Of a DNA stretch of 64,000 nt, positions 26,016-35,094 are shown one piece after another. Position 1 is the stretch's first letter. Each line of letters starts with the position of its first letter. The notes beneath the pieces are model-generated. The model saw nothing but the letters and a program-made list of their open reading frames with translations. It was not told the DNA's origin and ran no database searches. Position numbers and translations under genes: made by a program. Origin of the DNA: DASSUW01 sp963759375 (GTDB lineage: Bacteria; Actinomycetota; Thermoleophilia; Solirubrobacterales; Solirubrobacteraceae). The stretch spans positions 496,001 through 560,000 of the forward strand of contig CAVWYY010000008.1 of the NCBI GenBank assembly GCA_963759375.1, read 5' to 3'.

Positions 26016-26830
26016 GGCAGGTCCTCGCGCATCCGCAGCGCGAACTCGCGCGTCGACTCGCTGGAGGCGTAGGAGCCGGCCTGCTCGTCGCGCACCACGC
26101 GGCCATGGGCCAGCTCGATCACGCGCCGTCGCATCTTGTTGACCATCTCGACGTCGTGGGTGGCGACCACCACGGTCGTGCCGGTCTTGTTGATGCGGTA
26201 GAGCAGCTGCATGATCCCGATCGACGTCTCGGGGTCGAGGTTGCCGGTCGGCTCGTCGGCCAGCAGCAGCGGCGGGTGGTTGACGAACGCGCGCGCCACC
26301 GAGACGCGCTGCTGCTCGCCGCCCGACAGCTGCTCGGGCACGTTGTGCAGCTTCAGCGACAGGCCGGTCAGGCGAAGGATGTCCGGCACCTTGTCACGGA
26401 TGTCACGCCGGCTGCCGCCGGTGACCTGGAGCGCGTAGGCCACGTTCTCGTAGACCGTGCGGCTCGGCAGCAGCTTGTAGTCCTGGAACACCACGCCGAT
26501 GTTGCGGCGGTAGTACGGCACCCGCCGGCGCGAGATCTGGTCCAGCTCGCGGCCGGCCACGCGGATCGTGCCGCTGGTGGCGTCGGTCTCCTTGATCAGC
26601 AGGCGCATCGTGGTCGACTTGCCCGAGCCGGACTGCCCGACCAGGAAGACGAACTCGCCCGGCTGGATGGCGAACGACACGTTGTCGAGCCCCGTGTCGC
26701 CGCTCGGATAGATCTTCGAGACGTTCTGGAACTCGATCACGGCACCCGGCACGGGAGACCGTGGCGCGGGTGTCGGAATGGGGTGCGAGCGCTCTTGGCG
26801 CCGGCGTACGTGACGTTCGGTAGCTGCCAT
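26012..26830 (-). CDS. ftsE: Cell division ATP-binding protein FtsE
   Basis: An ATPase with Walker A GQSGSGKST, Q-loop VVFQDYKLLPSRTVYENVAYAL (a FtsE hallmark), signature LSGGEQQRVSVARA, Walker B LLLADEPTGNLD and H-loop VVATHD. It partners FtsX at the division site. From ATG 26830 the protein is 272 residues with an unusual basic, proline-rich extension of about 30 residues. The family normally begins at VIEFQNVSKIY, and a GTG at 26740 gives exactly that. Neither start has a good ribosome site, so the true N-terminus is unsure. It is divergent from the M16 peptidase. Confidence 0.93.
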   Translation of the reverse strand: MAATERHVRRRQERSHPIPTPAPRSPVPGAVIEFQNVSKIYPSGDTGLDNVSFAIQPGEFVFLVGQSGSGKSTTMRLLIKETDATSGTIRVAGRELDQISRRRVPYYRRNIGVVFQDYKLLPSRTVYENVAYALQVTGGSRRDIRDKVPDILRLTGLSLKLHNVPEQLSGGEQQRVSVARAFVNHPPLLLADEPTGNLDPETSIGIMQLLYRINKTGTTVVVATHDVEMVNKMRRRVIELAHGRVVRDEQAGSYASSESTREFALRMREDLP

Positions 26831-26915
26831 CGCGACCAAGGAGGGTATTTGGTGTCGGTGCGTCCAGCCCTTTGTTGAAACCGGACTTGCAGCCGCCCTT
26901 GGTTAGATAGGGGGC

Positions 26916-28169
26916 ATGGCTCGCATCGAATCCTCGTCGCTCCCCTCCGGTCTCCCGATCCATCGCATCGAGATCGAGGGCACGCGGGCGACCACCGTGC
27001 TGGTGGCGTTCGACGCCGGCGCCCGCACCGAGCGCGCCGAGGAGAACGGCATGGCCCACTTCCTCGAGCACCTGGTCTTCAAGGGCGGCGAGAAGTACGA
27101 CGACTACCGCAAGGTCAACGAGACCGCCGAGCGGATGGGCGCGGTGCTGAACGCCTACACGTCCCACGACCTCGTCGCGTTCCACATCACCTGCCGGGCC
27201 GAGGTGGTCGGGGACGCGATCGACCTGCTGACCGACTTCGTGGGCCGGCCGAAGATCGACGCCGCCGAGCTCGACCGCGAGCGCGGGGTCGTGATCCAGG
27301 AGATCGCGCGCGCGAACGACCAGCCGTCGGTCCTGGCCGAGCACCTGATCGACCGCGCGGCGTTCGGCGACCACCCGCTGGGCCGCCCGGTACTCGGGCC
27401 GGAGGAGCACCTGCGTACGTTCACGCGCGAGGCGATCGTCGCCTTCCGCTCGCGGCAGTGGGCCGGCTCGCGCGGCGGCGCGTTCCTGGTCGGCAACCTC
27501 GAGCACGTGCCCGAGGACCGCGAGCTGGTCGAGTCGTTCGGCCGCTTCCCGTCGATCTCCCCGGACGGCGGCGGCGAGGCCGCCCCGGCGTTCGCGCCGC
27601 AGACGCTGGTCGAGGGCCGCGAGTCCAACCAGTCGCACCTGCGCATCTCCTACCGCCCGTCGATCGACCCGCGCGATGTCGGCCAGCGCGCCGCGCTCGG
27701 CGTCTACTCGACGCTGCTCGGCGGCTCGATGGGCTCCCGGCTGTTCGACGAGATCCGCGAGCAGCGCGGCCTGGCGTACTCCGTCTACTCGGTCGACCAC
27801 GCGTTCGCCGACGTCCCGATCCTCCAGCTCTCCGCCGGCCTGGAGTCCGGCAAGTGCGTCGAGGCCTACACGCGCATGCGCGAGATCGTCAACGAGCTGC
27901 GCACCGACGGCCCGAGCGAGGACGAGTTCGAGCGGGCCAGGGCGTACGCGGCCGGCCGGCGCGTGCTGGCGTTCGAGAACACCAATGCGGTGGCACGGCA
28001 CGCGGCCACGCAGTCGGTCGTCTTCGGCCAGGACATCGACCCGGACGAGGCGATCGCGGCGCTGGACCGCACCACGTTCGAGCAGGTCAGCGAGGTCGCG
28101 CGCGGCATCTCGGATGCGGCGTCCGTGGCCTGCGTCGGGCCGCACGAAGCCAGCGAGTTCACGGGCTGA
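26916..28169 (+). CDS. M16-family zinc peptidase
   Basis: A 417-residue member of the pitrilysin/mitochondrial-processing-peptidase family. The inverted zinc motif HFLEH is at about residues 48-52 with the downstream Glu in LDRERGVVIQEI. The second, inactive M16_C domain contains GSMGSRLFDEIREQRGLAYSVYS, the glycine-rich R/Y block. It is a cytoplasmic processing or degrading protease of the PqqL/YmxG type. The gene is alone on its strand and followed by a two-part hairpin. Confidence 0.93.
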   Translation: MARIESSSLPSGLPIHRIEIEGTRATTVLVAFDAGARTERAEENGMAHFLEHLVFKGGEKYDDYRKVNETAERMGAVLNAYTSHDLVAFHITCRAEVVGDAIDLLTDFVGRPKIDAAELDRERGVVIQEIARANDQPSVLAEHLIDRAAFGDHPLGRPVLGPEEHLRTFTREAIVAFRSRQWAGSRGGAFLVGNLEHVPEDRELVESFGRFPSISPDGGGEAAPAFAPQTLVEGRESNQSHLRISYRPSIDPRDVGQRAALGVYSTLLGGSMGSRLFDEIREQRGLAYSVYSVDHAFADVPILQLSAGLESGKCVEAYTRMREIVNELRTDGPSEDEFERARAYAAGRRVLAFENTNAVARHAATQSVVFGQDIDPDEAIAALDRTTFEQVSEVARGISDAASVACVGPHEASEFTG

Positions 28170-28235
28170 TGGTCGATCTCGTGGCCTGCGTGCCCGCATG
28201 GCCGTGTCCCGTGGATGCCGGGCGGTGCCCGCGCG

Positions 28236-28265
28236 ATCGGCACAGTGGCGGAGCCACGGGCCGAT
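28236..28265 (+). terminator. Two-part hairpin after the M16 peptidase gene
   Basis: The outer stem ATCGGC/GCCGAT (28236-28241, 28260-28265) and inner stem GTGGC/GCCAC around a GGA loop form one extended hairpin about 67 bp after the stop. There is no T run. The rest of 28170-28373 holds no recognised gene or riboswitch. Confidence 0.5.
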
Positions 28266-28373
28266 TCAGCGGGTACCGATCCGGCGCCGCGGGGCGCGTC
28301 CAGGCGGGTGCGTAGGTCGCGGGATCGACCATCCCGCCGCATCATCCGGGCGCTCCGTCTGTTTCCCTTTGGG

Positions 28374-30065
28374 ATGGTGGGGAGACGATGCGCCTACTTG
28401 CTGGTCGCCGTGCTCGCGACGCTCGTCGCCGCGTCGCCCGCTGCCGCGCAGGACAAGAAGAAGCGCAAGAAGCCGCCGAAGCCGGTCGAGATCCAGCTGC
28501 TCTCGATCAACGACTTCCACGGGCACCTCGATGGCGACAACAACGGGACCGTCACGCGGACCGGCCTGCCCGAGGATCGCGTGCCGGCGGGCGGCGCCGC
28601 GTACCTGGCGACGCACCTCCGCATGCTTCGCCATCGCAACCCGCGCACGGTCTTCGTCGCCGCCGGTGACCTGGTGGGAGGCAGCCCGTTGCTGTCCTCG
28701 CTGTTCCACGACGAGCCGACCATCGAGGTCATGAACCGCATGAACCTGTTCGTGAGCGCGGTGGGCAACCACGAGTTCGACGAGGGTCAGGCCGAGCTCC
28801 GGCGCATGCAGCGCGGCGGCTGCCACCCCACGGAGGGCTGCCGCGACGGCGACGGCTTCGCCGGCGCGAAGTTCCGCTACCTGGCCGCCAACGTCACCAA
28901 CAAACGGACCGGCAAGCGCTTCTTCCCGGGCTACGCGGTGCGGAGGTTCGGCGGCGTCAAGGTGGGCTTCATCGGCATGACTCTCAAGGGCACGTCACAG
29001 TTCGTGGCGCCGTCCAGCTCGGCGGGGATCCGCTTCCGCGACGAGGCGTTGACCGCCAACAAGTACGCGCGGTACCTCAAGCGCCGCGGCGTGCGCGCGA
29101 TCGTCGTGCTGCTGCACGAAGGCGGCTTCGCCGTCAAGAAGGACGTCGGCGCGAACGGCTGCCCGGGCCTCAGCGGGCCGCTCGAGTCGATCGTCCGCCA
29201 CACGACGCACGACGTCGACCTGTTCCTCACCGGCCACACGCACCAGTTCTACAACTGCGTCATCGACGGGCGGCCGGTCACCAGCGCCGGGTCCTACGGG
29301 CGCGTGATCACCAAGGTCGACATGGACATCTCCCGCCGGACCGGCGAGGCGGTCGCCGTGCGCGCGCGCAACTGGGTGGTCGGCCAGGATGTCATCCAGG
29401 CGCCCGACATCGCAGCGCTGATCGAGCGCTACACCCGCCTCGCGGCGCCGGTCCGCGACCGCGTCGTCGGGCGTCTCGCGCGGCGCGCCGGCCGCACGCG
29501 CGACCCCTCCGGAGAGAGCAAGATGGGCAACCTGGTGGCCGACGCGCACCGCGCCTCCACCGGCGCCACCGCCGCGTTCGTGAACCCCGGCATCGTGCGG
29601 GCCGGGCTGCCGGCCGGCGACATCACCTACGGCCGCGCGTTCACCGCGCAGCCGTTCGGCACGAAGCTCGTGACGATGACGCTCACCGGCGGCCAGATCC
29701 GCAACCTGCTCAAGCAGCAGTGGTGCGGGCGCAGCCACCCCAACGTGCTGCAGGTCTCGAACGTCCGGTACTCGTGGAGCCGCAAGGTCGCCAGGTCGAT
29801 CACCGGCACGCCGTGCGCGGACGCGGCCGACCCGGTGAGCGGCCTGACGGTCGACGGCGCCCCGGTCGAGCCGTGGATGGCGTGGCGCGTGACCGTCAAC
29901 TCGTCGCTGGCGAGCGGCGGCGACCAGTTCTACGTGCTGCACAGCGGCACCGAGCCGGTCGACGGCGCGGGCGACGCGGACGCACTCGCCGCGCACCTCG
30001 CGCCGTCGGTCTCGGGGTTCCCGATCGTGCCCCCGGCTCGCGATCGCATGACGCTGATCCCTTGA
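28374..30065 (+). CDS. Secreted 5'-nucleotidase / UshA-family phosphoesterase
   Basis: A 563-residue protein with a signal peptide (AYLLVAVLATLVAASPAAAQ) and then a Lys-rich spacer. The calcineurin-like metallophosphatase domain has INDFHGHLDG, the GNHEFD motif (VGNHEFDEGQ) and GHTHQF, all metal ligands of the UshA family. The C-terminal 5_nucleotid_C domain has SKMGNLVADAHR and NSSLASGGDQFYVL. It releases phosphate or nucleosides from extracellular nucleotides. Start ATG 28374 is chosen to give a normal signal peptide; no ribosome site is visible. It is not in an obvious operon. Confidence 0.92.
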   Translation: MVGRRCAYLLVAVLATLVAASPAAAQDKKKRKKPPKPVEIQLLSINDFHGHLDGDNNGTVTRTGLPEDRVPAGGAAYLATHLRMLRHRNPRTVFVAAGDLVGGSPLLSSLFHDEPTIEVMNRMNLFVSAVGNHEFDEGQAELRRMQRGGCHPTEGCRDGDGFAGAKFRYLAANVTNKRTGKRFFPGYAVRRFGGVKVGFIGMTLKGTSQFVAPSSSAGIRFRDEALTANKYARYLKRRGVRAIVVLLHEGGFAVKKDVGANGCPGLSGPLESIVRHTTHDVDLFLTGHTHQFYNCVIDGRPVTSAGSYGRVITKVDMDISRRTGEAVAVRARNWVVGQDVIQAPDIAALIERYTRLAAPVRDRVVGRLARRAGRTRDPSGESKMGNLVADAHRASTGATAAFVNPGIVRAGLPAGDITYGRAFTAQPFGTKLVTMTLTGGQIRNLLKQQWCGRSHPNVLQVSNVRYSWSRKVARSITGTPCADAADPVSGLTVDGAPVEPWMAWRVTVNSSLASGGDQFYVLHSGTEPVDGAGDADALAAHLAPSVSGFPIVPPARDRMTLIP

Positions 30066-30101
30066 CCGGCGCGCGCCCGGTTTGCCACGATCCGGTTGTC
30101 A

Positions 30102-30464
30102 GTGACTCAGCCTGAGCTCAACCACCGAGAGCTCGAGCGATACGTCCAGCGGGTCGCGGATCGATGGCCGGTCCAAAGGGCGCTGCTCGGCGGCGCGCGC
30201 GTTGCCGACCTGCGCGGCGCCGGACCGCAGCGCGAGCGCGGGCCGGAGTTCGTCGTCGTGCTCGTGTCGGACTACTTCGACGGCGTGCCATGGCTCGAGC
30301 GCGTGTACGTGTGCGGGAGCCTGTGGGACGCGTACGAGATGGGCGCGCCGGCCGACATGCACTGCTACACGCCGCCGGAGTTCGAGCGCAAGCTCGATCA
30401 GCTCGCGGTCGTGCGGGAGACGGCCGAGCACGGGCTCGAGCTGGTGCCCGAGCCCGCGGCCTGA
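30102..30464 (+). CDS. Conserved hypothetical protein, nucleotidyltransferase-like
   Basis: A 120-residue soluble protein. The middle (ARVADLRGAGPQRERGPEFVVVLVSDYFDGVPWLERVYVC; two short strands and an aspartate) is vaguely like small nucleotidyltransferase-fold proteins that lack the GSxxxGxxxxxSDxD motif, followed by DMHCYTPPEFERKL. The catalytic aspartate pair is not clear, so activity is doubtful. GTG 30102 is preferred over a TTG two codons upstream. It stands between the nucleotidase and the convergent hydrolase gene. The assignment is weak. Confidence 0.6.
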   Translation: MTQPELNHRELERYVQRVADRWPVQRALLGGARVADLRGAGPQRERGPEFVVVLVSDYFDGVPWLERVYVCGSLWDAYEMGAPADMHCYTPPEFERKLDQLAVVRETAEHGLELVPEPAA

Positions 30465-30491
30465 CTCGCCTGTGCCGGCGGCGTCGCTACG

Positions 30492-31250
30492 TCAGCCGGC
30501 ACTGGCGGCGACGATGAGGTCCGCGCCGGCGGTGGCGCGGGCGGCGGCGTCGATCAGGTCTGCGACCGCGCCGGGCTGGGAGACGGTCACGGCGTGGGAG
30601 GCGTCGACCTCGATGGTCGTCGAGCCGGCCCGGCCGGCCATGAAGCGCATGGAGTCGGCCGGAATGGCCAGGTCCTGGGTGGTCACCAGGGCCCAGGACG
30701 GGATGGTCTTCCAGGCCGCCTTGGTGGCGACGTCCTCCAGCGCGGACGCGGCGATGGGTCGCTGCGTGGCCGCCATCAGCTCGGCGACCTCCGGAGCCAC
30801 GTCCGCGGCAAACACTTCGTGGAAGCGGTCCTGCTGGATGTAGAGGTCCATGCCGGCCTGGCCGTCGGCGAGGGGGAACGGGACGGAGTCGAGCGCGGGG
30901 CCCAGCTCGCCGCCCGGGAACTTGGCGGCCAGCTCCGCGGTGCTCTCGCCGATCTCCAGGTTGAAGCTGGCGACATAGACGAGGGCCGTGACGCCAGGGA
31001 CGCCCTCCGCCGCCTCGCTCATGACCGATCCGCCGTAGGAATGGCCGGCGACGACCACCGGACCGGACAGGCTTTCCAGGACGCTGCGTAGGTACGCGGC
31101 GTCCTCCTGCAGGCCGCGCAGCGGATTCGCGACGGCGATGGCGGTGTAGCCGCGGCGGTGCAGCGCGGCGATCACGCCGTTCCAGCTCGCCGACTCGGCG
31201 AAGGCGCCGTGCACGAGGACGACCGTCGGGGTTGCTGCCTCCGGATGCAT
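30492..31250 (-). CDS. Alpha/beta hydrolase
   Basis: A 252-residue hydrolase of the esterase/salicylate-esterase-like group. It has an oxyanion motif VLVHGAFAES (about residues 11-20), a nucleophile elbow GHSYGG, and a C-terminal His in EVDASHAVTVSQP. The acid is probably the Asp in LVTTQDLAIP. ATG 31250 follows GAGAGGAG at a good distance. It is divergent from a GntR gene, which probably controls it. The substrate is unknown; relatives act on methyl esters of aromatic acids or on lactones. Confidence 0.9.
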   Translation of the reverse strand: MHPEAATPTVVLVHGAFAESASWNGVIAALHRRGYTAIAVANPLRGLQEDAAYLRSVLESLSGPVVVAGHSYGGSVMSEAAEGVPGVTALVYVASFNLEIGESTAELAAKFPGGELGPALDSVPFPLADGQAGMDLYIQQDRFHEVFAADVAPEVAELMAATQRPIAASALEDVATKAAWKTIPSWALVTTQDLAIPADSMRFMAGRAGSTTIEVDASHAVTVSQPGAVADLIDAAARATAGADLIVAASAG

Positions 31251-31279
31251 CGGAATTCTCCTCTCGAGTATCTGTGCGA

Positions 31280-31291
31280 GCAATATATTGC
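31280..31291. promoter_or_regulatory. Palindrome between the hydrolase and GntR genes
   Basis: GCAATATATTGC is a perfect 12-bp palindrome in an unusually AT-rich intergenic stretch shared by two divergent genes. It is a candidate GntR operator and could cover promoters in both directions. Confidence 0.5.
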
Positions 31292-31343
31292 ATGTAGCCT
31301 ATTTATGTCAAGATCGACTGCCGGCTTGTGTTCAATGTGTTGC

Positions 31344-31994
31344 ATGCCGATCCCCGAGAACACGGCACCGATCGACCGGCGGCTGCTCCGAGACGACGTC
31401 TACGGCCGCCTGCGCGATGCCATCGTCGACGGCACGTTCGCCCCCGGCGAGCAGCTCCGGGATGTCGAGCTCGCCGCCTGGTTGGGCGTCAGCCGGACGC
31501 CGGTCCGCGAGGCCCTGCTGCGGCTCGCGGAGGCGGGACTCGTCGTGGCCCAGCCGGGCCGCTCCACGACCGTGAGCTCACTCGACACGCGCGCCGTGCG
31601 CGACGCCCGCGACGTCGTCGCGGCGATGCACGAGGTCGCCGTGCGCGAAGCGGTGGGGAGCCTCACCGACGGAGACCTCGAGGCGATGCGCGAAGCGAAC
31701 CGCCGGTTCGAGTCGGCGATCGAGCAGGGCGACGTCGATGCGGCCCTTCGAGCGGACGACGAGTTGCACGGCGTCCCGATCGCCGCGGCCGCGAACCAGG
31801 CACTGATCGCGGTGCTCCACCAGTTCACGCCGGTGCTTCGCCGCGCGGAGCGCCTCCGCTTCTCCTCAGTGGACGGGCGGGCATCGCTCGCGCGACACGA
31901 CGAGCTGATCCGACTCTGCGCCGCCGGGGACGCCGACGGGGCGGCGGCCGTCGCCTTCGACACCTTTCACAGCCTGCCGGCCACCGAGGCGTAG
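31344..31994 (+). CDS. GntR-family transcriptional regulator (FCD type)
   Basis: A 216-residue regulator with an N-terminal GntR winged helix (LRDAIVDGTFAPGEQLRDVEL, VSRTPVREALLRLAEAGLV) and a helical FCD effector domain. ATG 31344 gives a typical N-terminus; an ATG 13 codons upstream is possible, and neither has a clear ribosome site. It is divergent from the alpha/beta hydrolase with an operator-like palindrome between them, so it likely represses the hydrolase until a small acid binds. Confidence 0.9.
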   Translation: MPIPENTAPIDRRLLRDDVYGRLRDAIVDGTFAPGEQLRDVELAAWLGVSRTPVREALLRLAEAGLVVAQPGRSTTVSSLDTRAVRDARDVVAAMHEVAVREAVGSLTDGDLEAMREANRRFESAIEQGDVDAALRADDELHGVPIAAAANQALIAVLHQFTPVLRRAERLRFSSVDGRASLARHDELIRLCAAGDADGAAAVAFDTFHSLPATEA

Positions 31995-32009
31995 GCCGGC
32001 GATCCGGCG

Positions 32010-32987
32010 TCAGCCGATCGCCACCATGCGCTCGATCGGCAGGCGGGCGCGCTCGGCGATCGCCTCGGCCACCTTGACCTCCGGGCTCATCTCGCGCAGC
32101 GCGTCGCGCAGCTTCGGCAGCGTGATCATCTTCATGAAGCGGCAGCTCGCCGCCTCGTTGGCCGCCACGAAGTCCACGTCCGGCCGTGCCTCGCGGAGCG
32201 GGTGCAGCATCCCGGTCTCGGTGGCCACGATCGCGGTGGCGCCGGCCGGCGCGCCCGCCGCGTAGCCGAGCATCCCGCCGGTCGAGAGCATGTGCACGCC
32301 GTCGGCGCTCACGTCTCCGGCCGCGACGTACTCCATCACCGAGGTCGAGCACCCGCACTCGGGGTGGATGAGGAAGTCGGCGCCCGGGTGCGCGGCGCGC
32401 ATGTCGCGGATGTCCGACGGCCGGATCCCGGCGTGGACGTGGCACTCGCCGTCCCACACGTGCATCTTGCGGCCGGTCGACTTCTCGACGTAGGCGCCGA
32501 GGAACATGTCCGGCCCGAACAGGATCTCGGTGTCGTCGCCGTGCTCGCGGTAGATGTGCTCCACGACCTGCACGGCGTTCGAGGACGTCACGCAGTAGTC
32601 GGTCTCGGCCTTCACATCGGCCGTCGTGTTGACGTACATGACGACGATCGCGCCAGGGTGCTGCGCCTTCCAGGCGCGCAGCTGGTCGGCGGTGATCGAG
32701 TCGGCCAGCGAGCAGCCGGCGTCGGGATCGGGCAGCAGGACGGTCTTCTCGGGCGAGAGGATCGACGCCGTCTCGGCCATGAAGTGCACGCCGCAGAACG
32801 CGATCACCTCGGCGTCCGTGCGGGCCGCCTGCTGCGACAGGCCCAGCGAGTCGCCGACGAAGTCGGCCACGTCCTGCACCTCGGGCAGCTGGTAGTTGTG
32901 GGCGAGGATCACGGCGCCGCGCTCGGCGGCCAGCGCGCGTACCTCGGACTGCAGCGCGGGAATGTTGTCGAGCGTGAGGAGGGTCAT
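32010..32987 (-). CDS. nadA: Quinolinate synthase A
   Basis: A 325-residue [4Fe-4S] enzyme that condenses iminoaspartate with dihydroxyacetone phosphate to quinolinate in NAD synthesis. It shows ILAHNYQLPEVQDVADFVGDSL, a cluster Cys in AFCGVHFMAETA (about 65), CHVHAGI and HPECGCS, and the phosphate-binding STGGML, all as in NadA. Its ATG overlaps the nadC stop (ATGA). nadB, which makes iminoaspartate, is not in this cluster. Confidence 0.96.
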   Translation of the reverse strand: MTLLTLDNIPALQSEVRALAAERGAVILAHNYQLPEVQDVADFVGDSLGLSQQAARTDAEVIAFCGVHFMAETASILSPEKTVLLPDPDAGCSLADSITADQLRAWKAQHPGAIVVMYVNTTADVKAETDYCVTSSNAVQVVEHIYREHGDDTEILFGPDMFLGAYVEKSTGRKMHVWDGECHVHAGIRPSDIRDMRAAHPGADFLIHPECGCSTSVMEYVAAGDVSADGVHMLSTGGMLGYAAGAPAGATAIVATETGMLHPLREARPDVDFVAANEAASCRFMKMITLPKLRDALREMSPEVKVAEAIAERARLPIERMVAIG

Positions 32988-33832
32988 ATCGAGGGGAGGG
33001 CCTCCAGGGCCAGTGAGAGATCGAGCCCGGGCGCTGAGTGGGTGAGCGCGCCCATCGACACGTAGTGTAGGCCCTCTATTGTCGCATAGACCAAAACTGT
33101 GTCCGCGCTGACCCCGCCGGACGCCTCGAGATCCGCGCGCCCGCCGACCTGGGCGACCGCGGCGCGGATCTCGTCCGGCGTCATGTTGTCGAGCAGCAGG
33201 CGCGGAGCGCCCGCCTCGAGCGCCTCGTCGATCTCCGCCGCGTCGCGCACCTCGACCTCGATCGGCAGGTCCGGCCGGTGGGCGCGGGCCCGCCGCACGG
33301 CCTCGCCCACCCCGCCCGCGGCCGCCGAGTGGTTCTCCTTGATGAGGATCGCGTCGTAGAGGCCGGCGCGGTGGTTGACGCCGCCGCCGTCCGCCACCGC
33401 GCGCTTCTCCAGCCGCCGCAGCCCCGGCGTGGTCTTGCGCGTGTCGAGGATCCGCGCGCCGCCGCCGGCCTCCTCCACGGCACGCACGACCTTCGCGGTC
33501 GCGGTGGCGACGCCCGACAGCCGGCCGAGGAAGTTCAGTGCCGTGCGCTCGGCGGTGAGCAGGGCGCGCGCCGATCCCTCGACGCGCAGCACCGGCGCGC
33601 CGGCGGCGCGCCACTCGCCCTCGGGGCCGAGCCGGACGATCTCGGCGTCCGGGTCCAGCCGCCGGAACACCGCCTCGGCGACCTCCAGCCCGGAGATGAC
33701 GCCGGGCGCCTTCTGCGTGATCGTGGCCTGCGCGCGGGCGGCGGCGTCGACGGTCGCCTCGGTCGTCGCGTCGCCGGCGCCGACGTCCTCGGCGAGCGCG
33801 CGGTCGATCAGCTCTTCGACGTCTCGGTCCAT
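32984..33832 (-). CDS. nadC: Nicotinate-nucleotide pyrophosphorylase (carboxylating)
   Basis: A 282-residue quinolinate phosphoribosyltransferase. It has ALAEDVGAGDATTEA near the N-terminus, TALNFLGRLSGVAT, the substrate motif DTRKTTPGLRRLEKRAV, NHRAGLYDAILIKENH and LLLDNM, all standard for NadC. It converts quinolinate and PRPP to nicotinate mononucleotide, the step after NadA. ATG 33832 lies inside the 3' end of the upstream gene (25-base overlap), and the stop overlaps nadA, so the three are coupled. Confidence 0.96.
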   Translation of the reverse strand: MDRDVEELIDRALAEDVGAGDATTEATVDAAARAQATITQKAPGVISGLEVAEAVFRRLDPDAEIVRLGPEGEWRAAGAPVLRVEGSARALLTAERTALNFLGRLSGVATATAKVVRAVEEAGGGARILDTRKTTPGLRRLEKRAVADGGGVNHRAGLYDAILIKENHSAAAGGVGEAVRRARAHRPDLPIEVEVRDAAEIDEALEAGAPRLLLDNMTPDEIRAAVAQVGGRADLEASGGVSADTVLVYATIEGLHYVSMGALTHSAPGLDLSLALEALPSI

Positions 33833-34215
33833 GCCTGGAGCCTGGCATGGATGTCGTTCGCCCGCGGTGTCTTGAGGCGGATCGCGACCGCGCCTGAGCG
33901 GGTCGGGTAGACGTCGCTCGCCTCGTACGCCAGCTCGAGCACCTCGGGCTCGGGCACCGACGAGGTGACCGGGCCTGGCTTGGCGTCGAGCTGGATCCCC
34001 TGCGTGCCGTGGACCACGAGCCGGCGCGGCGTCAGCGCGAGGGATGCGACGGTGTTGGTGGTGCCGGACTGCGGTCGCTGGCCGAGCGCGCTGTAGTGGC
34101 GATAGACGACCTCGCCCTCGAGGCGCTCCACGAGCAGCTCCAGTCCTTCGGCTTCGAGCTCCGCCTTCCGCTTGGCGGGCATCCCGCCGCGGTTGGCCAG
34201 CCAGCGCTTGATCAC
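33808..34215 (-). CDS. Conserved hypothetical protein, PH-like fold possible
   Basis: A 135-residue soluble protein. It begins IKRWLANRGGMPAKRKAELEAEG (basic helix), then an alternating beta pattern (LTPRRLVVHGTQGIQLD) reminiscent of small bacterial PH-type domains, and a C-terminal helix. GTG 34215 follows GGGAGG and overlaps the upstream stop (GTGA). I do not recognise a named family. Its fixed place between the cyclase-like gene and nadC suggests only cotranscription. Confidence 0.75.
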   Translation of the reverse strand: MIKRWLANRGGMPAKRKAELEAEGLELLVERLEGEVVYRHYSALGQRPQSGTTNTVASLALTPRRLVVHGTQGIQLDAKPGPVTSSVPEPEVLELAYEASDVYPTRSGAVAIRLKTPRANDIHARLQAWTETSKS

Positions 34216-35033
34216 GGGGCCCTCCCGAGCTCGAGCCCGGCCAGCGTGCTCTCGCCCTCGTAGAGCAGCCGGCCACGGCGGGTGAGCCGGACGCGCAGGC
34301 GCCCGGCGAGGTGCTGGTGCGACCACGGGAGCGTGCGCCGCTCGGCCGGGACCGGCACGTCGAGGATGTGCGCGGCGGCCGGGTCGGCGGCCGCCTCGAT
34401 CTCCAGGCCCCGCCCCCTGAGCGTCCAGCGACCGGGCACGACATCGGCGCGCACCGGCGCCAGCAGCGGCTCGCCGCGCCGCACGAGCCGCCCGTCGACG
34501 TGGACGACGGCCGCGGTCGCCCGCAGGCGGCCCAGCGCGGGCCCGCCCGCGAACGCCACGGTCACGGGATCACCACCGAAGTCGTGGGCCTCGCCCCACC
34601 ACCACACCGGCGGGAAGCCGTTGCCCCAGTTGCGCTCGACGTACGCGGTCGCGCCGTCCAGGTCCCAGTCGCCGACCATGCCCTCGGCGCGCGCCCGCAG
34701 CACGAGCGGCCGCCAGTACTGGCGCAGGAACGGCAGGTGCCCGAACGGGCCGGTGCCGTGCCAGGGCCGCGGCCAGACGACGGGGTCGTGCAGCCGGGCG
34801 TCGACGCCTTCGAGCCGCACGTGCCGCGCGTCGCCGGCGAACGCGGCGCCGATCCGCACGCCGCTCGCGTCGGCCACCGGGTCATCGAGGATCGAGGGCC
34901 GCCAGCCGCCGGGTTGCTGCGCGACGCCGACCAGCGCCCAGCCGGGGCACACGCCGCAGAGGACGACCGCCGCCCGTCCGTCGGGCCACGTGAAGCGCCA
35001 GAACCAGCCCGACAAGTTAGCCCCGCGGGTCAT
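34212..35033 (-). CDS. Tocopherol-cyclase-like protein
   Basis: A 273-residue protein resembling the tocopherol cyclase family (PF14249). It has GWFWRFTWPDGR at the N-terminus and the family hallmark YVERNWGNGFPPVWWWGEAHDF near the middle, followed by a lipocalin-like beta-rich half. Plant and cyanobacterial members close the chromanol ring of vitamin E; actinobacteria are not known to make tocopherol, so the real substrate is unknown (perhaps a polyketide or quinone). It is the first gene of the apparent nad transcription unit, beginning 61 bp downstream of prfB. Confidence 0.75.
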   Translation of the reverse strand: MTRGANLSGWFWRFTWPDGRAAVVLCGVCPGWALVGVAQQPGGWRPSILDDPVADASGVRIGAAFAGDARHVRLEGVDARLHDPVVWPRPWHGTGPFGHLPFLRQYWRPLVLRARAEGMVGDWDLDGATAYVERNWGNGFPPVWWWGEAHDFGGDPVTVAFAGGPALGRLRATAAVVHVDGRLVRRGEPLLAPVRADVVPGRWTLRGRGLEIEAAADPAAAHILDVPVPAERRTLPWSHQHLAGRLRVRLTRRGRLLYEGESTLAGLELGRAP

Positions 35034-35094
35034 CCAGACCCTCGTCTGATGGCAACGTCCGGCATCCGGCCGGTCGAGATCGGTCGGGCCACCC

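Noticed and set aside
28236..28330. Possible cyclic-di-AMP or other riboswitch before the 5'-nucleotidase gene
   Set aside because: Only a nested hairpin is present; the conserved blocks of known riboswitches are not found.
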